Made by a program: the position numbers and the translations under genes. Shown piece by piece: positions 26,247-37,200 of a stretch of 52,667 bases of DNA. Within the stretch, counting starts at the first letter, position 1; the number at the start of each line of letters is the position of its first letter. The DNA is taken from NCBI RefSeq assembly GCF_002086275.1, contig NZ_MVHT01000041.1, positions 1 through 52,667 of the forward strand, written 5' to 3'. The notes under the pieces were generated by a model, which was not told where the DNA came from, searched no databases, and worked only from the letters and a program-made list of their open reading frames with translations. This stretch comes from Mycobacterium intermedium (GTDB lineage: Bacteria; Actinomycetota; Actinomycetes; Mycobacteriales; Mycobacteriaceae).

Positions 26247-28793
26247 TTAGCCCAGGACCAGCGAGTCGCCGTCCGGGCTGACGTTGACGGGCACCACGTC
26301 GCCGTCGTGCACCTGGCCGGCCAGCAGCATCTTGGCCAGCTGGTCGCCGATCGCCTGCTGCACCAACCGGCGCAGCGGTCGGGCGCCGTACACCGGGTCG
26401 AAGCCGCGGTGCGCCAACCACTGCTTGGCCGGCAGCGACACCTCGAGCGTGAGGCGACGCTGGGCAAGCCGCTTCTGCAACTGGGCCAACTGGATGTCGA
26501 CGATCTGCACCAATTCCCCGGGTTCGAGTCCGTGGAAGATGATCACGTCGTCGAGCCGATTGATGAACTCCGGCTTGAAGGCCGCGCGCACCGCCGCCAT
26601 CACCATCTCGTCGTCGCCGCCCGACCCTAGGTTGGACGTCAGGATCAGGATGGTGTTGCGGAAGTCGACCGTGCGGCCCTGCCCGTCGGTCAACCGGCCC
26701 TCGTCGAGCACCTGCAACAGGACATCGAACACGTCCGGATGCGCCTTCTCGATCTCGTCGAACAGGATCACCGTGTACGGCCTGCGCCGCACCGCCTCGG
26801 TGAGCTGGCCGCCCTGGTCGTAGCCGATGTAACCGGGCGGGGCACCCACCAGCCGGGCAACCGAGTGCTTCTCGCCGTACTCGCTCATGTCGATCCGGAC
26901 CATGGCGCGCTCGTCGTCGAACAGGAAGTCCGCCAACGCTTTTGCCAGCTCGGTCTTGCCGACGCCGGTGGGTCCCAGGAACATGAACGAGCCCGTCGGC
27001 CGGTTGGGGTCGGCGACCCCGGCCCGCGCGCGCCGGACCGCGTCCGACACGGCCTGCACTGCCCTCTTCTGCCCGATGACGCGCTTGCCCAGCTCCTCCT
27101 CCATGCGCAGCAGCTTGGCGGTCTCGCCTTCCAGCAGGCGCCCCGCGGGGATGCCGGTCCAGGCCGACACCACTTCTGCGATGTCGTCGGGGCCGACCTC
27201 TTCCTTGAGCATGAGGTTCTCGCGAGCCTCGGCCTGTGGCAGCGCCGCCTCGAGTTTCTTCTCGACTTCCGGGATGCGCCCGTAGCGCAGCTCGGCGGCC
27301 TTGGCCAGGTCACCGTCACGCTCGGCACGCTCGGACTCCCCGCGCAGCACCTCCAGCTGCTCCTTGAGCTCACGCACGATGTCGATGGCGTTCTTCTCGT
27401 TCTGCCACCTGGCGGTCAGCTCGGCCAGCTTCTCTTTCTGGTCGGCCAGCTCGGCGCGCAGCTTCTCCAGCCGTTCCTTGGAGGCCTCGTCCTCTTCCTT
27501 GGACAACGCCATCTCTTCGATCTCGAGCCGCCGCACCAGCCGCTCCACCTCGTCGATCTCGACGGGGCGGGAGTCGATCTCCATCTTCAACCGGCTGGCG
27601 GCCTCATCGACCAGGTCGATGGCCTTGTCCGGAAGGAAACGCGCGGTGATGTAGCGATCGGACAGCGTCGCTGCGGCCACCAACGCGGAGTCGGTGATGC
27701 GCACACCGTGGTGCACCTCGTAGCGGTCCTTGAGCCCACGCAGAATGCCGATGGTGTCCTCGACCGACGGCTCACCGACGAACACCTGCTGGAAGCGGCG
27801 CTCGAGGGCGGCGTCCTTCTCGATGTACTTGCGGTACTCATCGAGTGTGGTGGCGCCCACCAGACGAAGCTCGCCGCGGGCCAGCATCGGCTTGATCATG
27901 TTGCCGGCGTCCATCGCCGATTCGCCGGTCGCGCCGGCGCCGACGATGGTGTGCAACTCGTCGATGAAGGTGATGATCTGCCCGGCCGAGTTCTTGATGT
28001 CGTCCAGCACGGCCTTGAGGCGTTCCTCGAACTCGCCGCGGTACTTGGCGCCGGCCACCATCGAACCCAGGTCCAGTGCAACGACGGTCTTGTCGCGCAG
28101 GCTCTCCGGCACGTCGCCGGCCACGATGCGCTGGGCCAACCCCTCCACGATCGCGGTCTTGCCGACGCCGGGTTCACCGATGAGGACCGGGTTGTTCTTG
28201 GTGCGCCGGGACAGCACCTGAACGACGCGGCGTATCTCGTTGTCCCGTCCGATGACCGGGTCCAGTTTCCCTTCGCGGGCGCGCGCGGTCAGGTCGGTCG
28301 AATACTTCTCCAGCGCCTGGTAGGTCGCCTCCGGGTCGGGGCTGGTCACCCGCGCGCTACCGCGCACCTTGACGAATGCCTCACGCAGTGCCTGCGGCGA
28401 GGCACCGTGTCCGGTCAGCAGCTTGGCGACATCGGAGTCACCGGTGGCCAACCCGACCATCAGGTGCTCGGTCGAGACGTACTCGTCGTCCATCTCGGTG
28501 GCCAGGTGCTGTGCCGCAGTGATGGCCGCCAGCGATTCCCGGGACAGCTGCGGCTGCGAGCTGGCACCGCTGGCCTGCGGCAGCCGGTCCAGCAGGCGCT
28601 GCGTCTCATGGTGGACGGTGCTGGGCGCGACACCGACAGCCTCCAGCAGCGGTGCAGCGATCCCGTCGTTCTGCGTCAGCAGCGCCATCAGAAGATGAGC
28701 GGGCCTGATCTCGGGATTGCCGGCAGCCGAGGCCGCCTGCAAAGCCGATGTCAGGGCCGCCTGCGTCTTGGTTGTCGGATTGAAAGAGTCCAC
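26247..28793 (-). CDS. clpB: ClpB protein disaggregase
   Basis: The 848-residue Hsp100 ATPase works with DnaK/DnaJ/GrpE to pull proteins out of aggregates. It has an N-terminal double Clp-N domain (to about residue 150), a first AAA+ domain with Walker A GEPGVGKT (near 205), a coiled-coil middle domain (about 405-520, from [23 protein letters not shown]), and a second AAA+ domain with GPTGVGKT (near 605). The length equals Rv0384c. The start is GTG at 28793 behind GGGAGG. It is transcribed from a SigH/SigE-like promoter overlapped by an HspR-type operator. Confidence 0.97.
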   Translation of the reverse strand: MDSFNPTTKTQAALTSALQAASAAGNPEIRPAHLLMALLTQNDGIAAPLLEAVGVAPSTVHHETQRLLDRLPQASGASSQPQLSRESLAAITAAQHLATEMDDEYVSTEHLMVGLATGDSDVAKLLTGHGASPQALREAFVKVRGSARVTSPDPEATYQALEKYSTDLTARAREGKLDPVIGRDNEIRRVVQVLSRRTKNNPVLIGEPGVGKTAIVEGLAQRIVAGDVPESLRDKTVVALDLGSMVAGAKYRGEFEERLKAVLDDIKNSAGQIITFIDELHTIVGAGATGESAMDAGNMIKPMLARGELRLVGATTLDEYRKYIEKDAALERRFQQVFVGEPSVEDTIGILRGLKDRYEVHHGVRITDSALVAAATLSDRYITARFLPDKAIDLVDEAASRLKMEIDSRPVEIDEVERLVRRLEIEEMALSKEEDEASKERLEKLRAELADQKEKLAELTARWQNEKNAIDIVRELKEQLEVLRGESERAERDGDLAKAAELRYGRIPEVEKKLEAALPQAEARENLMLKEEVGPDDIAEVVSAWTGIPAGRLLEGETAKLLRMEEELGKRVIGQKRAVQAVSDAVRRARAGVADPNRPTGSFMFLGPTGVGKTELAKALADFLFDDERAMVRIDMSEYGEKHSVARLVGAPPGYIGYDQGGQLTEAVRRRPYTVILFDEIEKAHPDVFDVLLQVLDEGRLTDGQGRTVDFRNTILILTSNLGSGGDDEMVMAAVRAAFKPEFINRLDDVIIFHGLEPGELVQIVDIQLAQLQKRLAQRRLTLEVSLPAKQWLAHRGFDPVYGARPLRRLVQQAIGDQLAKMLLAGQVHDGDVVPVNVSPDGDSLVLG

Positions 28794-28849
28794 GACACCT
28801 CCCGTTCGTGCGCCCGTCGGGCTGAGAAAAAATGCTTGTCGGCTAGTCC

Positions 28850-28875
28850 AACGTCGGCAAGGTTGAGTCTGTTCC
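28850..28875 (-). promoter_or_regulatory. SigH/SigE-like promoter of clpB
   Basis: On the minus strand GGAACA (28875-28870) is followed after 16 nt by CGTT (28853-28850), matching the GGAAYA-N16-CGTT pattern of mycobacterial stress sigma factors SigH and SigE. The predicted transcript start is about 50 nt before the GTG. Regulation of clpB by SigH is known in M. tuberculosis; the assignment here is by pattern only. Confidence 0.7.
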
Positions 28876-28882
28876 GCTCAAC
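28862..28882. promoter_or_regulatory. HAIR element (HspR operator) at clpB
   Basis: The inverted repeat gttgagt-N7-gctcaac matches the HspR-associated inverted repeat CTTGAGT-N7-ACTCAAG with one change in each outer position. Its 7-nt spacer contains the -35 GGAACA of the clpB promoter, so HspR bound here would block RNA polymerase. Confidence 0.85.
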
Positions 28883-28961
28883 TCTAGTTTTTTTCGGCAC
28901 GCGGCGGTAGACGAGAAACGAAAAGCTACTGCTTTTCGGCGTCGGCCTAGAATCGGCGGCC

Positions 28962-30134
28962 GTGGGGCTTGAGGATCGCGATGCGTTGCGAGTGCTCCGC
29001 GACGCCTTCCGCCAGGGCGATCCCGCCGAACCGAACGAACTCGTCCGCCGGTTCTATGACCAATGGTTCGCCCTGGACGTCCCGGTTCGCGACCTGTTCC
29101 CACCCGAAATGGACGCCCAGCGAGCCGCTTTTGCACAGGCGATGCACTGGGTGTACGGCGAATTGGTCGACCAGCGGGCAGACGAGCCGGTCGCCTTTCT
29201 GGCGCAGTTAGGTCGCGATCACCGCAAATACGGCGTGCTGCCATCCCAGTACCAGACAATGCGGCGCGCGCTGTTCTCGACGTTGCGCACCCACCTCGGC
29301 AGCGCCTGGACCGACTCCGTCCATGCGGCCGCCGACCAATCGCTCCACCTGATCACCGGGGTGATGAGCGGCGCCGCGGATTCTGACGAGGGTCCCGCAT
29401 GGTGGGACGCAACCGTCGTCGAGCACACGCGGGTGTCGCGCGACCTCGCGGTAGTCCGGCTTCACCTGGACCGACCACTGGCCTACCACGCCGGGCAGTA
29501 CGTCAACGTCCAAGTCCCGCAATGCCCCCGCCGGTGGCGGTACCTGTCCCCCGCCATTCCGCACGATCCGGAAGGGCGGATCGAGTTCCACGTCCGAGTG
29601 GTCCCTGGCGGCCTGGTGAGCAATGCCATCGTCAGCGAAACGCGACCCGGTGACCGCTGGCGGTTGGCCGGCCCGCACGGCGGCCTACGGGTCGACCGCG
29701 ACGGAAGCGACGTGCTGATGGTCGCCGGCAGCACCGGCCTGTCGCCATTGCGGGCGTTGATCATGGACCTCAGCCGCTACGCCGAGAACCCGCGGGTGCA
29801 CCTTTTCTACGGCGCGCGTTACCGGTGCGAGCTCTACGACCTGCAAACGCTGTGGCAGGTCGCCGCGCACAATCCGTGGCTTTCGGTCTCTCCCGTCTCT
29901 GAGTACCGGCGTGATCCGTCGTGGGCCGCCGACTATCCAGACGTCTCGCCGCCGCGCGGCCTGCATGTGCACCAGATCGGCCGGTTGGCCGACGTGGTCA
30001 CCAAGTACGGCGGTTGGGGCGACCGCCAGATCCTGATCTGCGGCGGGCCGGCCATGGTCAACGCAACCAAGGCCGCGTTGGTTGCGAAAGGTGCTCCGCC
30101 CGAACGCATTCAGCACGATCCGCTCAGCCGCTAG
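28962..30134 (+). CDS. Type II flavohemoglobin (Rv0385-like)
   Basis: The 390-residue protein has an N-terminal globin domain (about 1-140, proximal His probably His87 in GRDHRKYGV) and a C-terminal ferredoxin-NADP reductase-type FAD/NAD domain (about 150-390, with AGQYVNVQVP, MVAGSTGLSPLRALI and ILICGGPAMV). Classic flavohemoglobins have RxYSLS for FAD binding; here the block reads WRYLSPAIP. The divergent reductase fits the type II class described for Rv0385, which lacks normal NO dioxygenase activity and was linked to D-lactate oxidation. The start is GTG at 28962. It is divergent from clpB, with 168 bp between. Confidence 0.85.
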   Translation: MGLEDRDALRVLRDAFRQGDPAEPNELVRRFYDQWFALDVPVRDLFPPEMDAQRAAFAQAMHWVYGELVDQRADEPVAFLAQLGRDHRKYGVLPSQYQTMRRALFSTLRTHLGSAWTDSVHAAADQSLHLITGVMSGAADSDEGPAWWDATVVEHTRVSRDLAVVRLHLDRPLAYHAGQYVNVQVPQCPRRWRYLSPAIPHDPEGRIEFHVRVVPGGLVSNAIVSETRPGDRWRLAGPHGGLRVDRDGSDVLMVAGSTGLSPLRALIMDLSRYAENPRVHLFYGARYRCELYDLQTLWQVAAHNPWLSVSPVSEYRRDPSWAADYPDVSPPRGLHVHQIGRLADVVTKYGGWGDRQILICGGPAMVNATKAALVAKGAPPERIQHDPLSR

Positions 30135-30158
30135 ACCAGGCACCTAAGCTAGACAGTC

Positions 30159-31085
30159 GTGCATGTCGTCAAGTTGAGCGACCCGACGTCGTCGGTGACC
30201 GCGCAGTTCGTGCCCGAGGCCGGAATGATCGGCACGTCGCTGAGCGATGCCGGCGTCGAACTGCTAGGCCAGCGGCGCGGCCTGGATGCCTATCTCACCG
30301 CGGGCAAGACGATGGGCATCCCGATCCTGTACCCGCGGGCGAATCGGTTGGGCGACAACGCCTATACCGCGGTAAACAAGACGGTCACCCTGACCCCGGG
30401 CGAAAACGGCGTCCGCGCCGACCCCAACGGGTTGCCCATCCACGGCGTACTGGCCGCATACCCAGGTTGGCGAATTACTGCCCAAACAGAAAACGAACTG
30501 ACCGCCGAACTGAATTTCGGCGCCGAGTCGCAACTGCTCGCCAGTTTTCCGTACCCACACCTGCTCACTGTGACCGTGCGACTGATCCAGCAAACGCTGA
30601 GCGTACACACCACGGTGACGGCGACCGGCAACGTCGCGGTCCCGTTGTGCTTCGGCTTCCATCCGTACCTACGCCTGCCGGATGTACCGCGCAGCGAGTG
30701 GACCATCGAGACGCCCGCTTTGCGCCACCTGGCACTGGACCAACGGGGACTTCCCACCGGCAAGTCCACAAACCAACCACCCGCGTCCCAAAAACTAGGA
30801 GACACAACCTTTGACGACGCCTATGACAGCGTCGAAGACGGGGCGGTGTTCGCGGTTTCCGGCGGCGACCACCGCATTGAGGTGCATTTCGAATGCGGAT
30901 ACTCGGCGGCGCAGATCTTCGCACCACCCAGCGAGGATGTGGTGTGCTTCGAGCCGATGGCCGCGCCCACCGATGCCTTGCGTCGAGGGGGGTATCGCTG
31001 CGCGACTCCAGGCGAGACGGCTGTAGCGGCTTTCGCCATCCGGCTGCAGCGAATCCGTGAGGTTGCCAATACTTTTCCGGACTAA
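30159..31085 (+). CDS. Aldose 1-epimerase (galactose mutarotase-like) family protein
   Basis: The 308-residue beta-sandwich protein resembles aldose 1-epimerases, which interconvert alpha and beta anomers of sugars. Conserved blocks are the Arg in YPRANRLG, the His in LPIHGVL, the catalytic His in CFGFHPYLRLP, and FDDAYD. The terminal Glu base may lie in VVCFEPMAAPTDAL. The start is GTG at 30159, 24 bp after the flavohemoglobin stop, so co-transcription is likely. Specificity may be for hexose or hexose 6-phosphate. Confidence 0.85.
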   Translation: MHVVKLSDPTSSVTAQFVPEAGMIGTSLSDAGVELLGQRRGLDAYLTAGKTMGIPILYPRANRLGDNAYTAVNKTVTLTPGENGVRADPNGLPIHGVLAAYPGWRITAQTENELTAELNFGAESQLLASFPYPHLLTVTVRLIQQTLSVHTTVTATGNVAVPLCFGFHPYLRLPDVPRSEWTIETPALRHLALDQRGLPTGKSTNQPPASQKLGDTTFDDAYDSVEDGAVFAVSGGDHRIEVHFECGYSAAQIFAPPSEDVVCFEPMAAPTDALRRGGYRCATPGETAVAAFAIRLQRIREVANTFPD

Positions 31086-31161
31086 ATGGGGACTCCGTCA
31101 GGCATCTGTTAAATAATCGTATTGCTGCCAACGAGCGCCTGACGAAATGAGATGACACCGG

Positions 31162-31177
31162 CGTCACTTCGGTGACG
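31162..31177. other. Small UUCG-tetraloop hairpin upstream of the PPE gene
   Basis: Six-bp arms cgtcac (31162-31167) and gtgacg (31172-31177) close a ttcg tetraloop, a very stable RNA hairpin form. It lies 26 bp before the PPE ATG and 76 bp after the epimerase stop. It could be a weak terminator of the upstream unit or a structure in the PPE leader. A ribosome site GAGGGA follows it. Confidence 0.4.
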
Positions 31178-31203
31178 GCCTTGGTTGCAGTGAGGGACGG
31201 ATA

Positions 31204-34200
31204 ATGAGCTTTGCGGTGCTGCCTCCAGAGATCAATTCGGCGAGATTATTTCTGGGAGCCGGCCTCGGACCGATGTTGGACGCGGCGGCAGCCTGGCAAG
31301 GGCTGGCCGCCGAACTGGGCCAAGCCGCGAACTCATTCGCATCAGTGACCTCCGGCCTCGTCGAGGACGTGTGGCAGGGGCCGGCAGCGGCGGCAATGGC
31401 CGGGATGGCAGCACCGTACGCGGGTTGGCTAAACACTGCGGCGGCCCAAGCCGACCAAGCGGCCACCCAGGTTCGGCTCGCGGCGGCGGCGTTCGAGGCC
31501 GCCCAAGCGGCGACGGTGCACCCGGAAATCATCGCGGCCAACCGCTCCACGTTCGTGCAGTTGGTGATGTCGAACGTGCTGGGTCAGAACGCCCCAGCGA
31601 TCGCGGCGGCCGAAGCCCAGTACGAAATGATGTGGACCCAGGACGTGGCCGCCATGTTCGCCTATCACGCCGGGGCAGCGGATGCCGTCGCCGTATTGGC
31701 GCCGTTCTTCGAACCCTTCGAGCGGTTGGCCGACATCTTCCTCCCCCGGTTCCTGCACACCTTCCGCAACCTTGGTTTCGCCAACATCGGCTTCGGCAAC
31801 ATCGGCATGGGCAACGTCGGCGACTCGAACTTCGGCTCCGGCAACTTCGGCAGCGGCAACATCGGCAGCGGCAACCGCGGCAACAACAACATCGGGTTCG
31901 GCAACTTCGGTCCCGCCTTGACCACCGGGTTCAACAACATCGGCTTCGGCAACACCGGCAGCGGAAACATCGGGTTCGGCAACACCGGTAACAACAACAT
32001 CGGCTTCGGTAACACCGGTGACGGCAATACCGGCATCGGACTCGTCGGCAACGCGATGAACGGCTTCGGCGGCTGGAACTCCGGCACCGGAAACATCGGT
32101 TTGTTCAACTCCGGCACAAACAACATCGGCATCGGGAACTCCGGCACCGGCAACTGGGGCATCGGCAACTCCGGAAACAGCTACAACACCGGCATCGGCA
32201 ACTCCGGTGACGCCAACACGGGCTTCTTCAACGCCGGCGTGGCCAACACGGGTTGGGGCAACGTCGGCAACTACAACACAGGCAGCTTCAACCCGGGGTC
32301 CGCCAACACCGGGGGTTTCAACCAGGGCAACTTCAACACGGGTTGGCTGAACAGCGGCAACTACAACACCGGCGTCTCCAACTCCGGCAACGTCAACACC
32401 GGCTTCTGGAACAGCGGCAACTACAACAACGGGTTCCTGTGGCGCGGTGACGGCCAGGGTTACTTCTTCACCGGCGGCCCGGGCTACTTCAACTCCACCA
32501 CCACCCCGTCGTCGGGTTTCTTCAACAGCGGCGACGGCGCCGTCTCCGGCTTCTTCGTGTCCGGCACCAACGCGTCCGGCATCTTCAACACTTCCGAGGG
32601 CTTCGTATCGGGCTTCGCGACCAGCGGCATGAACTCGTCGGGTCTCATCAACTCCGGCAACACCGTCTCGGGGATCTGGAACACGAGTTTCCTGGCCGTC
32701 GGGACACCCGCGTTCATCTCCGGCGTTTTCAACAACGGCGCCAACATTTCCGGGTTCTTCGGGGGTCCCGCGTCACCCGCCAACTACGGCTTCGGGAACA
32801 TCGGCCGGAACAACTTCGGGTTCGGCAACGTCGGCAACGCGAACTTCGGTAACGGCAACTTTGGCGACGGCAATGTTGGCCTCGGCAACTTCGGTGCGGT
32901 CAACCTCGGCTCCGGCAACATCGGCAATTCCAACCTCGGCTCGGGCAACCTGGGCAGCTTCAACTACGGCGGCGGGAACCTCGGCTCGTTCAACTTTGGC
33001 TTCGGCAACCTGGGCAGCTACAACATCGGCCGCGGCAACTTCGGCAGCAACAACTTCGGCTTCGCCAACGCCGGCAGTTTCAACCAAGGATTCGCGAACG
33101 CCGGCAGCAACAACGTCGGCTTCGCCAATACCGGGAACAACAACTACGGAATCGGCCTCACGGGCGACAATCAGATCGGGTTCGGCGCGCTGAACTCAGG
33201 ATTGGGCAACAGCGGCCTGTTCAACTCGGGCACCGGCAATGTCGGTTTCTTCAACTCGGGCACCAACAACTTCGGCATCGGCAACTCGGGCACCGGAAAC
33301 TGGGGCTTCTACAACGCCGGCATCAACAACTGGGGCTTCGACAACCCCGGCATCAGCAACACCGGCTTCCTCAACGCAGGCACCTTCAACACCGGGATCG
33401 GCAACACCGGGAGCTTCAACACCGGCTGGTACAACACCGGCGGCTTCAACACCGGCGGCTTCAACGTCGGCGATTTCAACTCCGGCAGCTACAACGTCGG
33501 CGACACCAACTCGGGCAACTTCAACCCCGGCAACACCAACACCGGCTTCTTCAACACCGGCAACGTCAACACCGGCTTCTCGAACTCCGGCAATTTCAAC
33601 AACGGCTTCGGCGAATCGCTGGACAACCAGGGCTGGATCGGCATCGACCTGACCTACCACACCCCGGGAATGGACATCGATCAGTCGATGGTCATTCCGG
33701 TGAACATGGTGATGACCTTCCCCACCATGCAGATCCCGGTGACGGAAGCGGGAGCGATCTTCCCCTACACCACCTATCTGGGTGGGCTGTTCTACCTCGG
33801 CCCCATCACCCTTTCGACGTCGTACTTGAACACACCCACGGTCGTGCTCTCCATCGGCGGACCCACGGTCTCCGTGCCGATCAGCATCATCGGCGCGGTG
33901 GAAAGCCGCGAGATCGTCTTCCTGCGCGTGCCGGCGGCTCCCGGTTTCGGCAATACGACCACCAACCCCTCGTCCGGGTTCTTCAACTCGGGCGCCGGAG
34001 GCGTATCGGGCTTCCAGAACTTCGGCCAGAACATCTCGGGCATGTGGAACAGCGGCCCGGCGAGCATGGGCGCGCTGGGCGTCTCCGGCTTCCAGAACTA
34101 CGGGGCGCAGCTATCCGGCTTTGCCAACCTGGGCAACAGCATTTCGGGCATCTATAACACCAGCGTGCTGGATCTCGTCACGCCGGCCAACATCTCGGGC

Positions 34201-37200
34201 TTGTACAACATCGGCCAGAACATGTCCGGCCTGTTCAACACGCCGATGGGACAGATCTTCAACGTCGGCTTCGCGAACCTGGGCGCCTCGAACTTCGGCG
34301 ATGGCAACCTCGGCGGGTTCAACTTCGGCAGCGGCAACATCGGCAGCTCGAACTTCGGCGACGGCAACATCGGCAGCTTCAACTTCGGCAGCGGCAACAT
34401 CGGCAGCGGCAACTTCGGCTTCGGCAACCTGGGCGACTTCAACCTCGGCTTCGGCAACAGCGGCAGCAACAACATCGGGTTGGGCAACACCGGCGACAAC
34501 AACATCGGTTTCGGCAACACCGGCAACAACAACGTCGGCATCGGCCTGATCGGCAACAGCCAGCAAGGCTTCGGCGGCTGGAACTCTGGCACCGGCAACA
34601 TCGGCTTCTTCAACTCCGGCACCAACAACATCGGCATCGGAAACTCGGGCACCGGCAACTTCGGCATCGGCAACTCCGGCGAACTCAACACCGGCATCGG
34701 CAACGCCGGCCGGGTCAACACCGGCATGTTCAACACCGGCATGTTCAACACCGGCGTCGGCAACCCAGGCAACTACAACACCGGCTGCTACAACACGGGA
34801 GACTTCAACACCGGCATCGCCAACCGGGGTGACTACAACACCGGCTGGTACAACGTCGGCGACTACAGCACGGGCTTTGCCAACCAGGGCGACATCGACA
34901 CCGGCGCCTTCATCACCGGCAACATGGGCAACGGGTTCTTCTGGCGAGGCCCCGAGCAAGGACTGTGGGGTGGCGGCTACCGCATCCACATTCCCGAGAT
35001 TCCGGCCCACGTGACCGTGGAAGTTCCGATCGACATCCCGATCACCGCCGGCTTCACCAACACCGTTTACGACGGCATCACCGTCTCCAACGTTCCGTTC
35101 GGCTTGGCCATCAACATCGGTCTCCCGCTGTTCAACGGCGAAGTCAACTCGCTGACCATCCCGCGGGTCACGATCTCCGGTCCCCAGGTCAACTTCAGGA
35201 TCGGCAGCGACACCACCATGGTCCGCGTCCCCGCCACGGCCAGCATCGGACCCGCCGACTGGACACTCCTGGACATCAAGCCGACGACCGGGTTCTTCAA
35301 CACCAGCGCCCTGCCGTCGTCCGGCTTCTACAACGGCGGCCCGGGCACGGTATCGGGCATATCGAACATCGGCGCCAACATCTCGGGCTTCCAAAACGTC
35401 TCGTTGAACGGCGCTTCCGGCTTCAACAACTACGGCGAGCTGCTGTCCGGCTTCGCCAACCTGGGCAACTCCGTTTCGGGCTACTACAACACCGGAATCG
35501 GGGCGCCGGCCAACCTTTCGGGCTTTTACAACGTCGGCAGCAACCTCTCGGGCGGCTTCATCAACATGGCGCCCCCACCCGGTCCGCAGGTGTTCAACGT
35601 CGGATTGGGCAACGTCGGCAACAACAACATCGGGTTCGGCAACGTCGGCGACAACAACGTCGGGTTCGGCAACACCGGCAACAACAACATCGGGTTTGGG
35701 AACCTCGGCAACTTCAACGTCGGCGCCGGAAACCTCGGCGACTACAACAACGGCCTGGGCAACCTGGGCAACCTCAACGTCGGATGGGGCAACGCAGGCG
35801 ACCTCAACCAAGGCCTCGGCAACGCCGGCGACGCCAACCAGGGATGGGGAAACACCGGCAGCAACAACATCGGGTTCGCCAACACCGGCAACAACAACAT
35901 CGGCATCGGCATCACCGCCAGCAACCAGCAAGGCTTCGGCGGCTGGAACTCCGGCACCGGCAACGTGGGTCTGTTCAACTCGGGCACCAACAACGCCGGC
36001 TTCTTCAACTCCGGCACCGGCAACGTCGGCATCGGCAACTCCGGCACCGGCAACTGGGGCATCGGCAACGCGGGCTTCACCAACACCGGTCTCTTCAACT
36101 CCGGCAACATCAACACCGGTTGGTTCAACCCCGGCAACGTCAACACCGGCATTGGCAACACCGGCAACTACAACTCCGGCAGCTTCAACGCGGGCAGCTT
36201 CAACACCGGCAGCTTCAACGTCGGCTGGTACAACACCGGCTGGTCGAACACGGGTAACTACAACACCGGTTTCGCCAACCAGGGCAACGTCAACACCGGC
36301 TCGTACAACAGCGGCAACTACAGCAACGGCATGTTCTGGCGTGGCGACTACCAGGGCCTGTGGGGCACCAACTTCACCGAGAGCATTCCGGACACGCCGA
36401 TCCCGGTGAACCTGCGGGTGCCGATCTTCCTCGACATCCCGATCACCGGCTCGCTCGGCCTGCTCACCGTCTCGTCGTTCACCATTCCTTCGCTGAGTGT
36501 CGACATCAATGTCATCGGCGTTGACTTCAACCGGGTTGTCTCGGTGAGTTCGATCACCATCCCCACGCTGCGAATCAACTTGCCCAACATAGGGATTCGT
36601 ATCGGCACCACCCACGACAGCGGCGCTCCGCTGATCAACATCACCGGCAACGGCGGACTGCTGCCCATCGAGCTTCCGTTCATCGACGTACCGGTGGCCC
36701 CAGGGTTCTGGAACAGGACCATCCTTGCGTCGTCGGGCTTCTTCAACAACGGCCCCGGGACGGTCTCCGGCTTCGGCAACACCGGCAGCAACACCTCCGG
36801 CTTCTTCAACCTCAGCTCGGGCACGTCCGGAATTTCGGGCTACAAGAACTTCGGCGAGTTCCTGTCCGGCGTATCCAACCTCGGCAACACCGTCTCGGGC
36901 TTCCTCAACACCGGCACGCTCGGTTTTGCGCTGCCGTCCAACGTCTCCGGTTACGGCAACATCGGCGTGGACCTCTCCGGGTTCCTCGGCAACAACCCGT
37001 TGTCCAACATCGGCGTGGCGAACATCGGGTTCAACAACATCGGCTTCGGCAACGTCGGCAACGGCAACATCGGCTTCGGCAACGTAGGTGACGGCAACTT
37101 CGGCAGCGGCAACATCGGCAACCTCAACATCTTCTCCGGCAACCGCGGGGACGCCAATTTCGGCTTCGGGAACCTGGGCAGCAACAACTTCGGCCTGGGC

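Noticed and set aside
26739..28910. 723-residue plus-strand frame antisense to clpB
   Set aside because: clpB is complete and conserved on the opposite strand; the antisense product has no recognisable domain.
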